Source of the DNA: Pectobacterium polaris
Lineage (GTDB): Bacteria; Pseudomonadota; Gammaproteobacteria; Enterobacterales; Enterobacteriaceae
Assembly: GCF_002307355.1 (NCBI RefSeq)
Contig: NZ_CP017481.1
Coordinates: 3,410,001-3,474,000 of the forward strand
DNA length: 64,000 nucleotides
Direction: 5' to 3'
Shown here: positions 1 through 8,545 of the stretch, one piece after another
Layout: every line of letters begins with the position of its first letter
Numbering within the stretch: the stretch's first letter is position 1
Notes under the pieces: generated by a model
Databases searched by the model: none
Seen by the model: only the letters and a program-made list of their open reading frames with translations
What the model was told of the DNA's origin: nothing
Position numbers and translations under genes: made by a program

Positions 1-877
1 ACAGCGCCTGAATGTCGTTGAGACGGGAAACGGCAATCGTAGACAGCTTCTCTTTAGAGATGTCTCGATCGAGTGAGATGCAATCCTTCCACAGAGAACG
101 TCCGGCAATCACGCCAGAGGCACCATTTTTCAACGCGCTTTCTACTTGAGGGAGAAACGTCGCGTGATCGACGCCAGCGGATAGGACGGCCCAGGGAATG
201 TTACCGCAGAGTGCGGTCACGCGTGCACAGGCCTCATCAGATCCAGGGTAAGGAATTTTTAAGACCTTTGCGCCTTGGTCGATACAAGCCTGACAGCCTG
301 CTGGAATGAGTTCGGGCAGGAGGCGGGTATAGTCTTCACGAGATTCATTTTCCAGCGGATAGGTCAGGAATTCGACGACGAGCAGTAAATCTTCCTGCGC
401 AAAATCCTGAATCACGGTACGAAGTGTGGCAAGGTTACGGGTATTGGCGGCTGGTCTATCTGGGCGAAGGTAGATCATGATTTTTCCGCCAGTGGCACCC
501 CATTCGCGCACTTTACGTGCCGTTACGCCTTCAACCATCGTGGAGATCCGGTAGCCTTCTGGCGTTGTTTCCCACCCTGATGCGTCAAGCCCGATGAGCA
601 GGCCCGTATCGCGGGGCAGAATGTCTTCGTCTATCAGACCGGGTATGGCGCAGATCGGATCAACCAGCACACAGCCAGCCTTTGCCGCCAGATAGCGAGT
701 GATGTCATATTTTGTTTTTCCTAATGTTTCATTGGTAATCGCGGCCTGTGCTTCTGATGTCGGTGCCAATACTGTTCGCATACCGCCACGTTGATCGCAG
801 GCAATAACCATCATAGCGCCTGTCGCGTTACAAATTAATTGATATCCTCGGTGTTCAGCAGTTGTCATGGTGTTCAT
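1..877 (-). CDS. Class I aldolase, LacD/YihT-like (3' end beyond window)
   Basis: This gene is cut by the left window edge, with about 292 residues visible. The product resembles the class I aldolases LacD (tagatose 1,6-bisphosphate) and YihT (6-deoxy-6-sulfofructose-1-phosphate). Shared segments are an early VIACDQRGGMR, a KVLKIPYPG stretch that should hold the Schiff-base lysine, and a late WAVLSAGVD followed by GASGVIAGRSLW. The start at 877 has GAGGG just upstream; a second ATG lies at 868. It is the last visible gene of the PTS operon, 36 bases after the P-loop kinase. The context suggests it cleaves a ketose bisphosphate made by the PTS and the PFK-like enzyme. The exact substrate is an open inference. 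Confidence 0.8.
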   Translation of the reverse strand, partial: MNTMTTAEHRGYQLICNATGAMMVIACDQRGGMRTVLAPTSEAQAAITNETLGKTKYDITRYLAAKAGCVLVDPICAIPGLIDEDILPRDTGLLIGLDASGWETTPEGYRISTMVEGVTARKVREWGATGGKIMIYLRPDRPAANTRNLATLRTVIQDFAQEDLLLVVEFLTYPLENESREDYTRLLPELIPAGCQACIDQGAKVLKIPYPGSDEACARVTALCGNIPWAVLSAGVDHATFLPQVESALKNGASGVIAGRSLWKDCISLDRDISKEKLSTIAVSRLNDIQAL

Positions 878-913
878 AATAATTACCCTCATAAAAGTAA
901 TATAAATAAGCGA

Positions 914-1447
914 TTAATCCAGGTGTGTTTTGATCCATTGAATTAATTCCTGATGATTAATTTCCTTATCCTGATCAACCGTGTAACACTTTCCAATACG
1001 CATCGGTTGGGCCTGATGCGCGAGTGACATTAATTCTGGGAGATATTCATCGCCGGGATGGCCTTTTATTCTTTCATTAACTCTGGCTTGATATCGCTCT
1101 GCTACCCGATCAGATGAGATGGCATTCCATATTTCAAGCGTATGGTGGATATCACATGAAGCCAGATAATCTTGCAATACGGCTTTCTCGCGAAATCCGA
1201 ACCAAGCATCAAGAATCAGGATGCTATTTTCAGGAGCCTGTCTAACAATATTAAACATGGCCTGATAGGCGGCGTATCCCAGCTTTCTGTTTAACGTTCT
1301 ATTAATCACATCGCAAAACTGCATCATGAACGGCTCTTTTATTTCATCAAGACTTAACCGATAGAGACTCAATTCGTCCGCAATGATACGTGCTACCGTG
1401 CTTTTCCCTGATGCGGGAATACCATTGACTAAAATAAGCTTTTTCAT
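914..1447 (-). CDS. Small P-loop kinase in PTS operon
   Basis: This 177-residue protein has a Walker A motif GIPASGKS at residues 9-16 near the N-terminus, as in small-molecule kinases of the zeta-toxin/gluconate kinase-like P-loop group. An ILDAWFGFRE segment may serve as the Walker B region. Its start overlaps the stop of the PTS IIA gene by four bases (ATGA), which suggests translational coupling. It probably phosphorylates a metabolite of the imported sugar, but no substrate can be read from the sequence. I do not recognise a named orthologue. Confidence 0.7.
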   Translation of the reverse strand: MKKLILVNGIPASGKSTVARIIADELSLYRLSLDEIKEPFMMQFCDVINRTLNRKLGYAAYQAMFNIVRQAPENSILILDAWFGFREKAVLQDYLASCDIHHTLEIWNAISSDRVAERYQARVNERIKGHPGDEYLPELMSLAHQAQPMRIGKCYTVDQDKEINHQELIQWIKTHLD

Positions 1448-1881
1448 AATACTCCGACAATATCATCTGACGTAGTGGCGCTTCGAATACGAGAGAGCAT
1501 ATCGTCCTTTTCCAATAGATTGATGATTGAGGCGATACCCTCTGTAATATGCGCATCGCTGTTAACGCCGCCGAACATAATTAAAATATCCACCGGTTCA
1601 CTTCCCTGAATCGAGAGCGGAGTCTGTAGCGTCAGTAAACTGAAACAATTCTCCTTAACCCCGCATTCAGGGCGCGCATGGGGAATAGCGATGCCTTCAT
1701 CAAAAACATAATAAGGCCCGTATTCCTTCGTACTTTCTATCACCGCGATGGGATAGTTCTTCGTAATACATCCTGCACGGATTAACGGTTGTGCGGCGCA
1801 ATAAATAGCCTCTTCCCATGTCTTACATATCACGCCCAGTTGAATGCAATCGTGCTGCAAAAGGAAATTTTTTATGCTCAT
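1444..1881 (-). CDS. PTS EIIA component, mannitol/fructose/ascorbate type
   Basis: This 145-residue cytoplasmic protein has the fold of PTS EIIA type 2 (PtsN/UlaC-like). The IAIPHARPE motif contains the histidine, about residue 68, that accepts phosphate from HPr. It should pass phosphate to the IIB protein encoded two genes upstream. GAGGA sits four bases before the ATG. It lies between the 92-residue coiled-coil gene and the P-loop kinase. As a separate polypeptide it matches the IIA/IIB/IIC arrangement of the ascorbate (Ula) family. Confidence 0.85.
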   Translation of the reverse strand: MSIKNFLLQHDCIQLGVICKTWEEAIYCAAQPLIRAGCITKNYPIAVIESTKEYGPYYVFDEGIAIPHARPECGVKENCFSLLTLQTPLSIQGSEPVDILIMFGGVNSDAHITEGIASIINLLEKDDMLSRIRSATTSDDIVGVL

Positions 1882-1887
1882 AAATCC

Positions 1888-2166
1888 TCATATATTTTTC
1901 CGAATGGTGTTTCTGAGTTCATCTATCTGAATAAAAATATCATCAACGCGATCCCGATAGTCAGGATGAGAAGAAAATACCTGAATGGCCTGATTGTATT
2001 TAATCATTAGCGCTTTTTGCGTTTCACTATGTGCCGGATCTTGAACTAAACGAGACTCAAGCTCCGCTAATTCTTCCTCAATTTCCCTGACGCGATTGTC
2101 ATCCTTATTATCGCGAGGGCCGGAAGAGGGACCCGGGGATAAAAAGCGTTTGAGTAGAGAAAACAT
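1888..2166 (-). CDS. Small charged coiled-coil protein in PTS operon, unknown function
   Basis: This 92-residue soluble protein has a short hydrophobic N-terminus (MFSLLKRFL), then a Ser/Pro/Gly-rich linker. A heptad-like charged helix (EIEEELAELESRL, residues about 29-41) follows, then a second amphipathic region. The start has GGAG five bases upstream. It sits between the IIC and IIA genes with short spacing, so it is almost certainly co-transcribed and may scaffold or regulate the transporter. No known domain was recognised and no function is claimed. Confidence 0.6.
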   Translation of the reverse strand: MFSLLKRFLSPGPSSGPRDNKDDNRVREIEEELAELESRLVQDPAHSETQKALMIKYNQAIQVFSSHPDYRDRVDDIFIQIDELRNTIRKNI

Positions 2167-2210
2167 AGTGACTCCTTAAGCTATTTGCATAATGACGACA
2201 GGCCAATACG

Positions 2211-3548
2211 CTATTGCGATAGTTTACGATTCGCAATAAAGGCAATGAATGCAACGAATGCGACAAAGGCGGCGACAAATAACCAGTCTTGCTGGAAAGC
2301 GTGTCCTAATATCAGGCCAGTACTGATGACATCAGAATCACTGAAGGTGACGCCGGTAAATCCGAAATCTTCCAGTAATGGCACCAGAATGGCGGGCAAG
2401 AGCGTAATGAAAAGGCCATGCACGACACCGCCGATGACTGCGCCGCGCCGTCCTCCCAGCGCGTTACCGAAAATACCGGCTGTGCCGCCCGCGAAGAAGT
2501 TGGTCAATAAACCTGGCAAAATCATCGCCAGCCCAAACATCGGGAAGATCAACATTCCGAGAATAGAACCGGCGGTGGTGGCGAGGAACCCGACAATGAC
2601 GGCGTTAGGCGCATAGGGGAAGAGAACCGGGCAATCCAACGCGGGTTTGGCATTAGGGACCAGCCGCATGGCGATCCCTCGAAATGCGGGAACCAGCTCA
2701 TTAAGCAGCAGACGGACACCGCTGTAGAGAACGAAAACGCCTGCGACAAACTGCATGGACTGCATGAAGGAATACATCAGATAGTTGACGCCGTTGGCGT
2801 ACTGCGCGATGTAGGCTGGCCCCGCTGCTACGGCTGGGATGAGGTACATCGGCACCATGACGACGGCCATCGACAGGTAGGTATCCTGCAAAAATTTGAA
2901 GTTATCGGGCAGCGTTAAATCTTCTGTGGATTTGGAGTTTTTGCCGACTAACCGCGCAACGGCGGCCTGCACCAGATACCCGATGGTACAAAAATGCCCC
3001 AGAGCTACATCATCGGAATTCGTGATTTTACGGACAATCGGCTGTGCTAGCGCGGGCATCAGCACGGCCATAATGCCGCCAAATATGCCGCCGGTTAGGA
3101 TCAGCGTTGCGCCGGTCAAACCTGCCTTATAGCCAATTACGGTACCGATTGTTGCCATCCACAGCAGAGCCTGTCCCGTCAGGAAGATATATTTAAAGGG
3201 GGTAATGCGCGCAATAAGGATGTTGACGGCAAAGATCACCATGAGCGTTAACGCGACTTCTGACCCAAGTTCGCGGTTTGCCAACCCGGCGATGGCGGCG
3301 ACATCGGTGATGTAGCCTTTCATGCCAAAGCCTTGAGTGAAGATACTGTTCAAATAAGTCAGGGTATCAACGATGATGTTAATCCCTGCCATCATGATGA
3401 GGAAACCCAGCAGCGTCTTGAACGTCCCCTCTGCGGTTTTTCCTACCGATTTTTTCTGCAAAATCAACCCGATCATGGCGATCAGTGCGATTAATATGGA
3501 TGCCTGGCCTAATAAATCTTTCACAATGAAATTGATAACGGTGTTCAT
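2211..3548 (-). CDS. PTS EIIC component, UlaA/SgaT (ascorbate) family
   Basis: This 445-residue inner-membrane protein has about ten to eleven hydrophobic segments. It resembles UlaA, the ascorbate PTS permease: an early GTFKTLLGFLIMMAG, a central SVEDL-like STEDLTLPDNFKFLQD, and ALDCPVLFPYAPNAVIVGF near residue 310. It should translocate and phosphorylate its sugar together with the IIB encoded just upstream. The family is clear, but the substrate need not be ascorbate, because the neighbours are a PFK-like kinase and an aldolase rather than ula pathway enzymes. Confidence 0.85.
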   Translation of the reverse strand: MNTVINFIVKDLLGQASILIALIAMIGLILQKKSVGKTAEGTFKTLLGFLIMMAGINIIVDTLTYLNSIFTQGFGMKGYITDVAAIAGLANRELGSEVALTLMVIFAVNILIARITPFKYIFLTGQALLWMATIGTVIGYKAGLTGATLILTGGIFGGIMAVLMPALAQPIVRKITNSDDVALGHFCTIGYLVQAAVARLVGKNSKSTEDLTLPDNFKFLQDTYLSMAVVMVPMYLIPAVAAGPAYIAQYANGVNYLMYSFMQSMQFVAGVFVLYSGVRLLLNELVPAFRGIAMRLVPNAKPALDCPVLFPYAPNAVIVGFLATTAGSILGMLIFPMFGLAMILPGLLTNFFAGGTAGIFGNALGGRRGAVIGGVVHGLFITLLPAILVPLLEDFGFTGVTFSDSDVISTGLILGHAFQQDWLFVAAFVAFVAFIAFIANRKLSQ

Positions 3549-3561
3549 ATTTCACCTCATG

Positions 3562-3855
3562 CTATTGATGAGCCTGGATATACGTTAAAATTTTTTCTTC
3601 TATTTCATCTTTATCAGTCAGTTTATTAAGAATGATGACTCTTTTTTTCTCATCTTCACTGGCATCGCTGTTCAGAATGTCAGCAAATATTTTCTGGGTT
3701 AGGATGACGTCATAATTGAAGGCAGAGGCCTCTGAAATCGTGGTGTGATTTATTTCTGCATCAATACCTAATTTTTTTAGTACGGACTTGGCTGTCATTT
3801 CGATAGCGAAACTGGAACCTAATCCACAACCGCAAACGCAAAGTACTTTCAACAT
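3562..3855 (-). CDS. PTS EIIB component, UlaB/lactose-IIB-like
   Basis: This protein of about 97 residues begins MLKVLCVCGCGLGSS, the phosphocysteine loop of PTS EIIB (compare AVCGNGQGSS of UlaB). Cys8 is the expected phosphorylated residue. An in-frame ATG lies six bases earlier, at 3861. The start at 3855 is preferred because GAGG then lies eight bases upstream instead of two. The gene lies 10 bases after the PFK-like gene and 13 bases before the IIC gene. Confidence 0.85.
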   Translation of the reverse strand: MLKVLCVCGCGLGSSFAIEMTAKSVLKKLGIDAEINHTTISEASAFNYDVILTQKIFADILNSDASEDEKKRVIILNKLTDKDEIEEKILTYIQAHQ

Positions 3856-3865
3856 AATCATGGCC

Positions 3866-4846
3866 TCATATAAGGTGATGGGCTTTCGCGAGCTTATAAA
3901 AATGACTTTCTACATCAACCAAACGTCGTTCTGAATCCTCCAGGTCGATAGGAATAGCCTTGTTGTTATTATTGATAATGATGATTTTATTGGTCAGTCC
4001 GGAATTAATACACCGAACGACTTCTTCTGCTAACAGGGTGCCCTGAATAATTTCTTCCCCGGTGGGCGCGCCATTTCGTAAACCATATCCCAAAATGGTT
4101 TTTCGGATACGGATGCCAATCTTGTGCTCTAGTTTCTTGATAATGGTATCGATAGCGCCCTGAAAGCCAGGAGTATATTCATGGGTATAGCCTTCAGAGC
4201 ATAAAATAATCACGCTGTTTTGTTCTGCGATTTTCTCCCGAATACATTGTGATAATTTATCAATCTCCCACGGTGATTCTGGAATGAGTGCGATGTCTGC
4301 GTTGCTCTTTAATGCTGCCTGCAAGGTTAATTCGCCACAATATCCACCGAGTAATTCGATCATGAATACCCGGCCTTGTAACCCCCGGCCTGTATTTCGC
4401 AATTTTTCTACTTCACTCATTACCTGCTCGCAGGCGGTAGAAAAACCGATCGTATAGCTATTCCCTGAAATATCATTATCAATCGTCATGCCTACGCCAT
4501 AGCAATGAACGCCATAGTGACTGAGTTTTTTTAAAAACTGGAATGAGCCATCTCCGCCAGCCATAATGAGCGCGTCGAGTTTTTGTTTTTGAATGTTTTT
4601 GACGATTTGCTCATAGTCTGTTTTTCTGCATTTCCCAGTTTTTCTCCCTGACGTAATCAGGGGCATTGCTGAGATGGAGTAATCCACCAAATCGCGGCGA
4701 GTGAGGACTTTACAGCAGTTATCGATCAGGCCATTAATTCCGCCATCGAAAATGACGATATCAGAGGCAGTCATTCTATTCACCTGAAAGATGAAATTAT
4801 TTATTCCGCTAACGTCGCCGCCGCTAATGACTAATCCAATTTTCAT
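3866..4846 (-). CDS. Divergent ATP-dependent phosphofructokinase-family sugar kinase
   Basis: This 326-residue protein of the PfkA family is the first gene of the PTS operon. Clear landmarks are SGGDVSG (residues 8-14), the nucleotide motif GGDGS (97-101), and TIDNDISG, where Asp123 matches the catalytic Asp127 of E. coli PfkA. Arg159, Arg248 and Arg257 match PfkA Arg162, Arg243 and Arg252. Other fructose-6-phosphate contacts differ: Met169 to Leu166, Arg171 to Gly168 and His249 to Tyr254. It is therefore probably a sugar-phosphate kinase with altered specificity. The start at 4846 has AGAGGG upstream; the open frame extends to 4930 without a better start. Confidence 0.8.
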   Translation of the reverse strand: MKIGLVISGGDVSGINNFIFQVNRMTASDIVIFDGGINGLIDNCCKVLTRRDLVDYSISAMPLITSGRKTGKCRKTDYEQIVKNIQKQKLDALIMAGGDGSFQFLKKLSHYGVHCYGVGMTIDNDISGNSYTIGFSTACEQVMSEVEKLRNTGRGLQGRVFMIELLGGYCGELTLQAALKSNADIALIPESPWEIDKLSQCIREKIAEQNSVIILCSEGYTHEYTPGFQGAIDTIIKKLEHKIGIRIRKTILGYGLRNGAPTGEEIIQGTLLAEEVVRCINSGLTNKIIIINNNNKAIPIDLEDSERRLVDVESHFYKLAKAHHLI

Positions 4847-4987
4847 CGTCGCCCTCTGGAAATATGAATAACCATCGTGTGAACACAATGTTATTAAACT
4901 GATAAGGCGTTTTTTTGATGAATGTCGCAATTTTGTATTTAACTACGAGGTCGTGTGTCTTGACAGTGATGTTGTTGGTTCTATTGC

Positions 4988-5003
4988 TGTGATGATTATC
5001 ACG
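4988..5003. promoter_or_regulatory. Putative CRP site, PTS operon side
   Basis: TGTGA-N6-TCACG is nearly the full CRP consensus TGTGA-N6-TCACA. Its centre is about 150 bases from the PFK-like gene start. It lies about 60-65 bases upstream of a plausible -10 and start site, the usual class I distance. It would place the sugar operon under catabolite control. Confidence 0.55.
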
Positions 5004-5109
5004 ATTTAAAAATAAGCAATATAACTAACTTATTAATTAAATTGATATTTAACATTTTCACCTTTTTTATCTTTATTACTCTTTTCAGCTAAAAACTGAA
5101 TACATATTT

Positions 5110-5125
5110 TGTGAATGATTTCACA
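5110..5125. promoter_or_regulatory. Putative CRP site upstream of dadA
   Basis: TGTGAATGATTTCACA is a perfect TGTGA-N6-TCACA palindrome, 205 bases before the dadA start. E. coli dadA is known to be CRP-dependent and Lrp-regulated, so this site fits that gene. It could also influence the divergent PTS operon. Confidence 0.65.
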
Positions 5126-5330
5126 GTTATTTCGTTACGATCTCAGTGGAGAATCTTCGGATCGAAGAGATAACAATAGATAAATGTTATCGTCGAGACG
5201 GGTGACAATTCCTTCCCAACTGCTAGAGTAGTCTTCAGTTTTACCTTTTAACTAGTGTTTTATTCCATTCAATAAGCATTTTTCCAGCAGATTAGACGGT
5301 CTTTGGCGGAGCGAAAGGGAGAGCGGTAGC

Positions 5331-6584
5331 ATGCGGGTTGTGATTCTGGGAAGTGGTGTAGTTGGCGTAAGTACCGCCTGGTATCTTGCGCAGGCAGGGC
5401 ATGATGTTACCGTTATAGACAGACAACCGGAGCCCGCGTTGGAAACCAGCGCCGGGAATGCCGGACAGATTTCCCCCGGCTATGCCGCACCTTGGGCTGC
5501 ACCGGGAATACCGCTGAAAGCGATAAAGTGGATGTTTCAGCGTCATGCACCGCTGGCCATCCGGCCGGATTTCACGGCCGCACAGCTGTGCTGGATGTGG
5601 CAAATGTTGCTCAACTGTGACGCGCGCCACTATAAAACCAATAAAGCGCGGATGGTGCGTCTGGCGGAATACAGCCGCGATTGTTTGCAAGCGCTGCGGC
5701 GAGATACTGGTATCCAGTACGAAGGTCGGCAAGGTGGAACGCTGCAACTGTTCCGCACTGAGCAGCAGTATGAAAACGCGACACGTGATATCGCCGTGCT
5801 GGAAGAGGCTGGCGTACCGTATCAATTGTTGACTCGCCATGAGCTGGCCACGGTTGAACCTGCGTTGGCGCACGTAGCGGGAAAACTGACCGGCGGGCTG
5901 CGTTTACCGCATGATGAGACGGGCGACTGCCAGCTGTTCACTCGCCAACTGGCGGCGATGGCTGCCGATGCCGGTGTTATCTTTAAACTGGGGCGTAACG
6001 TTCGCCAGCTGCGAGTGGAAGGGCAAAGCGTTACGGGCGTGCAGTGTGACGATGAAATGATTGTGGCAGATGCCTATGTGATGGCCTGCGGCTCCTATTC
6101 CACCGGATTACTGCATCAGTGGTTCGATATTCCGGTTTATCCGCTGAAAGGCTATTCACTGACGATTCCGCTGGCGGATGACGCTTTTGCACCGGTTTCT
6201 ACCGTATTGGATGAAACCTATAAAATAGCGATTACTCGCTTTGATCGTCGCATTCGCGTCGGAGGAATGGCCGAGGTCGTGGGTTTCAACACCGAGCTGA
6301 ATCCCAAGCGCCGTGAAACGCTGGAAATGGTGGTGCGCGATCTGTATCCCCATTGTGGCCCGATTGAGCAAGCAACATTCTGGACGGGATTGCGTCCGAT
6401 GACGCCAGACGGCACGCCGCTGGTAGGGCGCTCACCGCTGAAAAATCTGTACCTGAATACGGGGCATGGCACGTTGGGCTGGACGATGGCTTGTGGATCG
6501 GGGAAATTGCTGGCGGATATTCTGTCGAACAAATCACCGGAGATTGAGTCCGATGATTTGTCCGTGGAAAGATATGCTCGTTAG
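5331..6584 (+). CDS. dadA: D-amino acid dehydrogenase, small subunit DadA
   Basis: This 417-residue FAD-dependent enzyme oxidises D-amino acids, mainly D-alanine, to 2-oxo acids and ammonia and passes electrons to the respiratory chain. It starts with the dinucleotide-binding fold [19 protein letters not shown], and a second family segment, [14 protein letters not shown], lies near the C-terminus. AGGGAGAG precedes the ATG. In E. coli it forms an operon with the alanine racemase dadX. Here no dadX follows, because the next gene is convergent. Confidence 0.95.
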   Translation: MRVVILGSGVVGVSTAWYLAQAGHDVTVIDRQPEPALETSAGNAGQISPGYAAPWAAPGIPLKAIKWMFQRHAPLAIRPDFTAAQLCWMWQMLLNCDARHYKTNKARMVRLAEYSRDCLQALRRDTGIQYEGRQGGTLQLFRTEQQYENATRDIAVLEEAGVPYQLLTRHELATVEPALAHVAGKLTGGLRLPHDETGDCQLFTRQLAAMAADAGVIFKLGRNVRQLRVEGQSVTGVQCDDEMIVADAYVMACGSYSTGLLHQWFDIPVYPLKGYSLTIPLADDAFAPVSTVLDETYKIAITRFDRRIRVGGMAEVVGFNTELNPKRRETLEMVVRDLYPHCGPIEQATFWTGLRPMTPDGTPLVGRSPLKNLYLNTGHGTLGWTMACGSGKLLADILSNKSPEIESDDLSVERYAR

Positions 6585-6608
6585 GTGAGCTGTATTCGAT
6601 ACTTTGAA

Positions 6609-7808
6609 CTAGGTGCGGGGCAGTGACGTAATGCTGCTCTTGTGGTGCCGCGTCAGCAGGCGGGCGCGTACCGCTAGCAGAGCGGCACAGAGCATCACCA
6701 GCGCCAGTGATACTTTTGACGGCAGAGGAATAGCCATAGCCATCAAGCCCAGCGCTGCGCCGCCCGCCATCTGCACAAATCCTACCATCGCTGACGCAAT
6801 CCCCGCCTCATTGGAATAAGGCTCCAGCGCATAGCTGGTGGACGGCCCGATCAAAAATGCCAGACCGGCACAGGCCAGCGCGACGGGCAGCATGTAGGTC
6901 GGCCAGGTGTCTTGCATCGCGTCGGGTAAGAGAACGACGCCGCTCAGCAGCGAAACAAACCCAGCACCCATCAGCAGGCTACCGATAGCCAGACAGCGGG
7001 GTCGGCCGACTTTGCGAATGATGCGATTTGCAAAGAAGCTGACCAGCATGATCCAAAAACCGTTTACGCCAAAGGCAATCGAAAACTCAAGCGGCGTGAG
7101 CTGAGCCTCGTTCATCAATACCACGGGAGAGAAGGTGACATAGGTCAATGCCATCCCCATGGCTCCCGCGTTGACTGAGGAGAATCCCAAAAATTGGCGA
7201 TCGGACAACAGACGTGCGTATTGGCGCAGCGGCAAGCCGTGTACGGGCAACGTTGAATCCGGGCGCGTTTCGGGCAGGAAGCGGATGACGAGTGCCAGTA
7301 CCAGAATGCTGTAGCCTGCGAGGAACCAGAAGGGGGCTCGCCAGCCGAAGGCTTCGGCCAAAAGCCCACCTAATAGCGGCGCCAGCGCTGGCACAATGTT
7401 CAGCGTGCCGTTAAGAAAACCATAGGTTCTGGCGGCATCGTCGCCGTTCAGTTTGTCACGCACGCTGCTGAAAATGGCGACGGCGGTACAACAGACGGCC
7501 AGTCCCTGAAAAAGGCGTGAGAGGATGAACAGCGTGGCGCTGGTAGCCAGCGCGGCCATGATCGCACCGATGAGGTAGATAATCACGCCAGCCAGCGCCA
7601 TAGGGCGTCGACCGTACTTATCGACCAGTGGCCCCGCCAGCAGCTGGCCTAATCCCATGATCAGAATGAAAAGTGCGACGGTGGATTGAATCAGCGATTC
7701 AGGGCTGTTCAGCGCCACGGCGATGGCGGGAATAAGCGGTAAATAGATGTCGATGCCCAGAGGGCCGAGTAGAACCAGAGTCAGTAAAATCAGAACAAAT
7801 CGTTGCAT
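6609..7808 (-). CDS. Bcr/CflA-family MFS drug efflux transporter
   Basis: This 399-residue inner-membrane protein has about twelve hydrophobic segments. The MFS signature GPLVDKYGRRPMALAG lies after the second helix. The GIDIYLPLIPAIA segment at the N-terminus is typical of the Bcr/CflA drug-proton antiporters (Bcr, CmlA, PunC/YdhC). It probably exports small hydrophobic compounds or antibiotics. It is convergent with dadA and stands alone. The specific substrate is unknown. Confidence 0.8.
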   Translation of the reverse strand: MQRFVLILLTLVLLGPLGIDIYLPLIPAIAVALNSPESLIQSTVALFILIMGLGQLLAGPLVDKYGRRPMALAGVIIYLIGAIMAALATSATLFILSRLFQGLAVCCTAVAIFSSVRDKLNGDDAARTYGFLNGTLNIVPALAPLLGGLLAEAFGWRAPFWFLAGYSILVLALVIRFLPETRPDSTLPVHGLPLRQYARLLSDRQFLGFSSVNAGAMGMALTYVTFSPVVLMNEAQLTPLEFSIAFGVNGFWIMLVSFFANRIIRKVGRPRCLAIGSLLMGAGFVSLLSGVVLLPDAMQDTWPTYMLPVALACAGLAFLIGPSTSYALEPYSNEAGIASAMVGFVQMAGGAALGLMAMAIPLPSKVSLALVMLCAALLAVRARLLTRHHKSSITSLPRT

Positions 7809-7949
7809 AACAAAAGCAGAAATCTATGTTTTATGGGTTCGACAGGGTAATGCGCACACAGGCGGAAAGAAAGCGTTATCTTTGTGACAATGTCACTATG
7901 ATGCGAAGGGAACTGGCGTGGCGAGGTTGCATGAAGACGCTAATCAACA

Positions 7950-7973
7950 GGGCGGAGCAGAGATTTTCCGCCC
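7950..7973. terminator. Inverted repeat downstream of the hemerythrin gene
   Basis: GGGCGGA and TCCGCCC form a seven-base stem around a ten-base loop, 25 bases beyond the hemerythrin gene stop. No strong T-run follows on the minus strand, so its role as a terminator is uncertain. Confidence 0.35.
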
Positions 7974-7997
7974 TTTAGTCAAACGTGCTTAATCCAC

Positions 7998-8408
7998 TCA
8001 GGCCGTTTCAATGCGGGGATAAAAATCATGATTCTCCCGTTGCATGCGTTCATAGACCTTACGCAACACGTTATTGGCATCCGCCCGGAAATCCCTGTCG
8101 TGACCCATCAGCTGTGAAGCTGTATTCCAGCGACGGGAAAACGCATCGTAATCGGCGGCAATGGTTTGCATTTCATTCTGATAATGCTGACTCATCTTCG
8201 TTAACTGCTCGTCACCGCTACGCTGAAGTGAAGGGTAAAGCACGCGATCTTCTGCGGAAAGGTGCAGCTTGATGGTTGAGCTCATGGCGACGATGGCGCG
8301 GGCGATGTCAGTGGCGTTCTCTGTCACACCGGCCCGGGATAGCTGACGCAGGGTATCAATACTTTCGAGTATTTCGTTGTGCTGGTGTTTGAATTTATCA
8401 ATGTTCAT
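7998..8408 (-). CDS. Hemerythrin HHE-domain protein
   Basis: This 136-residue helical protein carries hemerythrin-like metal-ligand motifs: HQHNEIL near residue 8, HLSAEDRVLYP in the middle, HYQNEM, and ENHDFYP close to the C-terminus. Such proteins bind a di-iron centre and are linked to oxygen, nitric oxide or iron-sulfur stress responses. The start at 8408 (MNIDKFKHQH) is preferred over an upstream in-frame start because AGAGAA lies just before it. It is a single-gene unit. The precise role is not determined. Confidence 0.8.
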   Translation of the reverse strand: MNIDKFKHQHNEILESIDTLRQLSRAGVTENATDIARAIVAMSSTIKLHLSAEDRVLYPSLQRSGDEQLTKMSQHYQNEMQTIAADYDAFSRRWNTASQLMGHDRDFRADANNVLRKVYERMQRENHDFYPRIETA

Positions 8409-8545
8409 AAGCGATTCTCTGTGCAGGTATAATGCCATTTATAATACATGTATTTTAAATACATGTTTATAGAAAAATGCCCAGAGAGAAAAAATCAGCC
8501 AGCTAACGATTAATCATTAACAGATAACTGGCCGATCGAGAGGGG

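Larger units (their letters stand above)
4847..5330. other. Divergent promoter region between PTS operon and dadA
   Basis: This 484-base AT-rich intergenic region separates the divergent PTS operon and dadA. It holds two CRP-like palindromes, listed separately, one placed for each direction. A possible minus-strand -10 hexamer lies around 4937-4943. The remainder shows no coding potential. Lrp sites are known upstream of E. coli dadA and the AT-rich sequence would suit them, but I cannot define one here. Confidence 0.5.
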
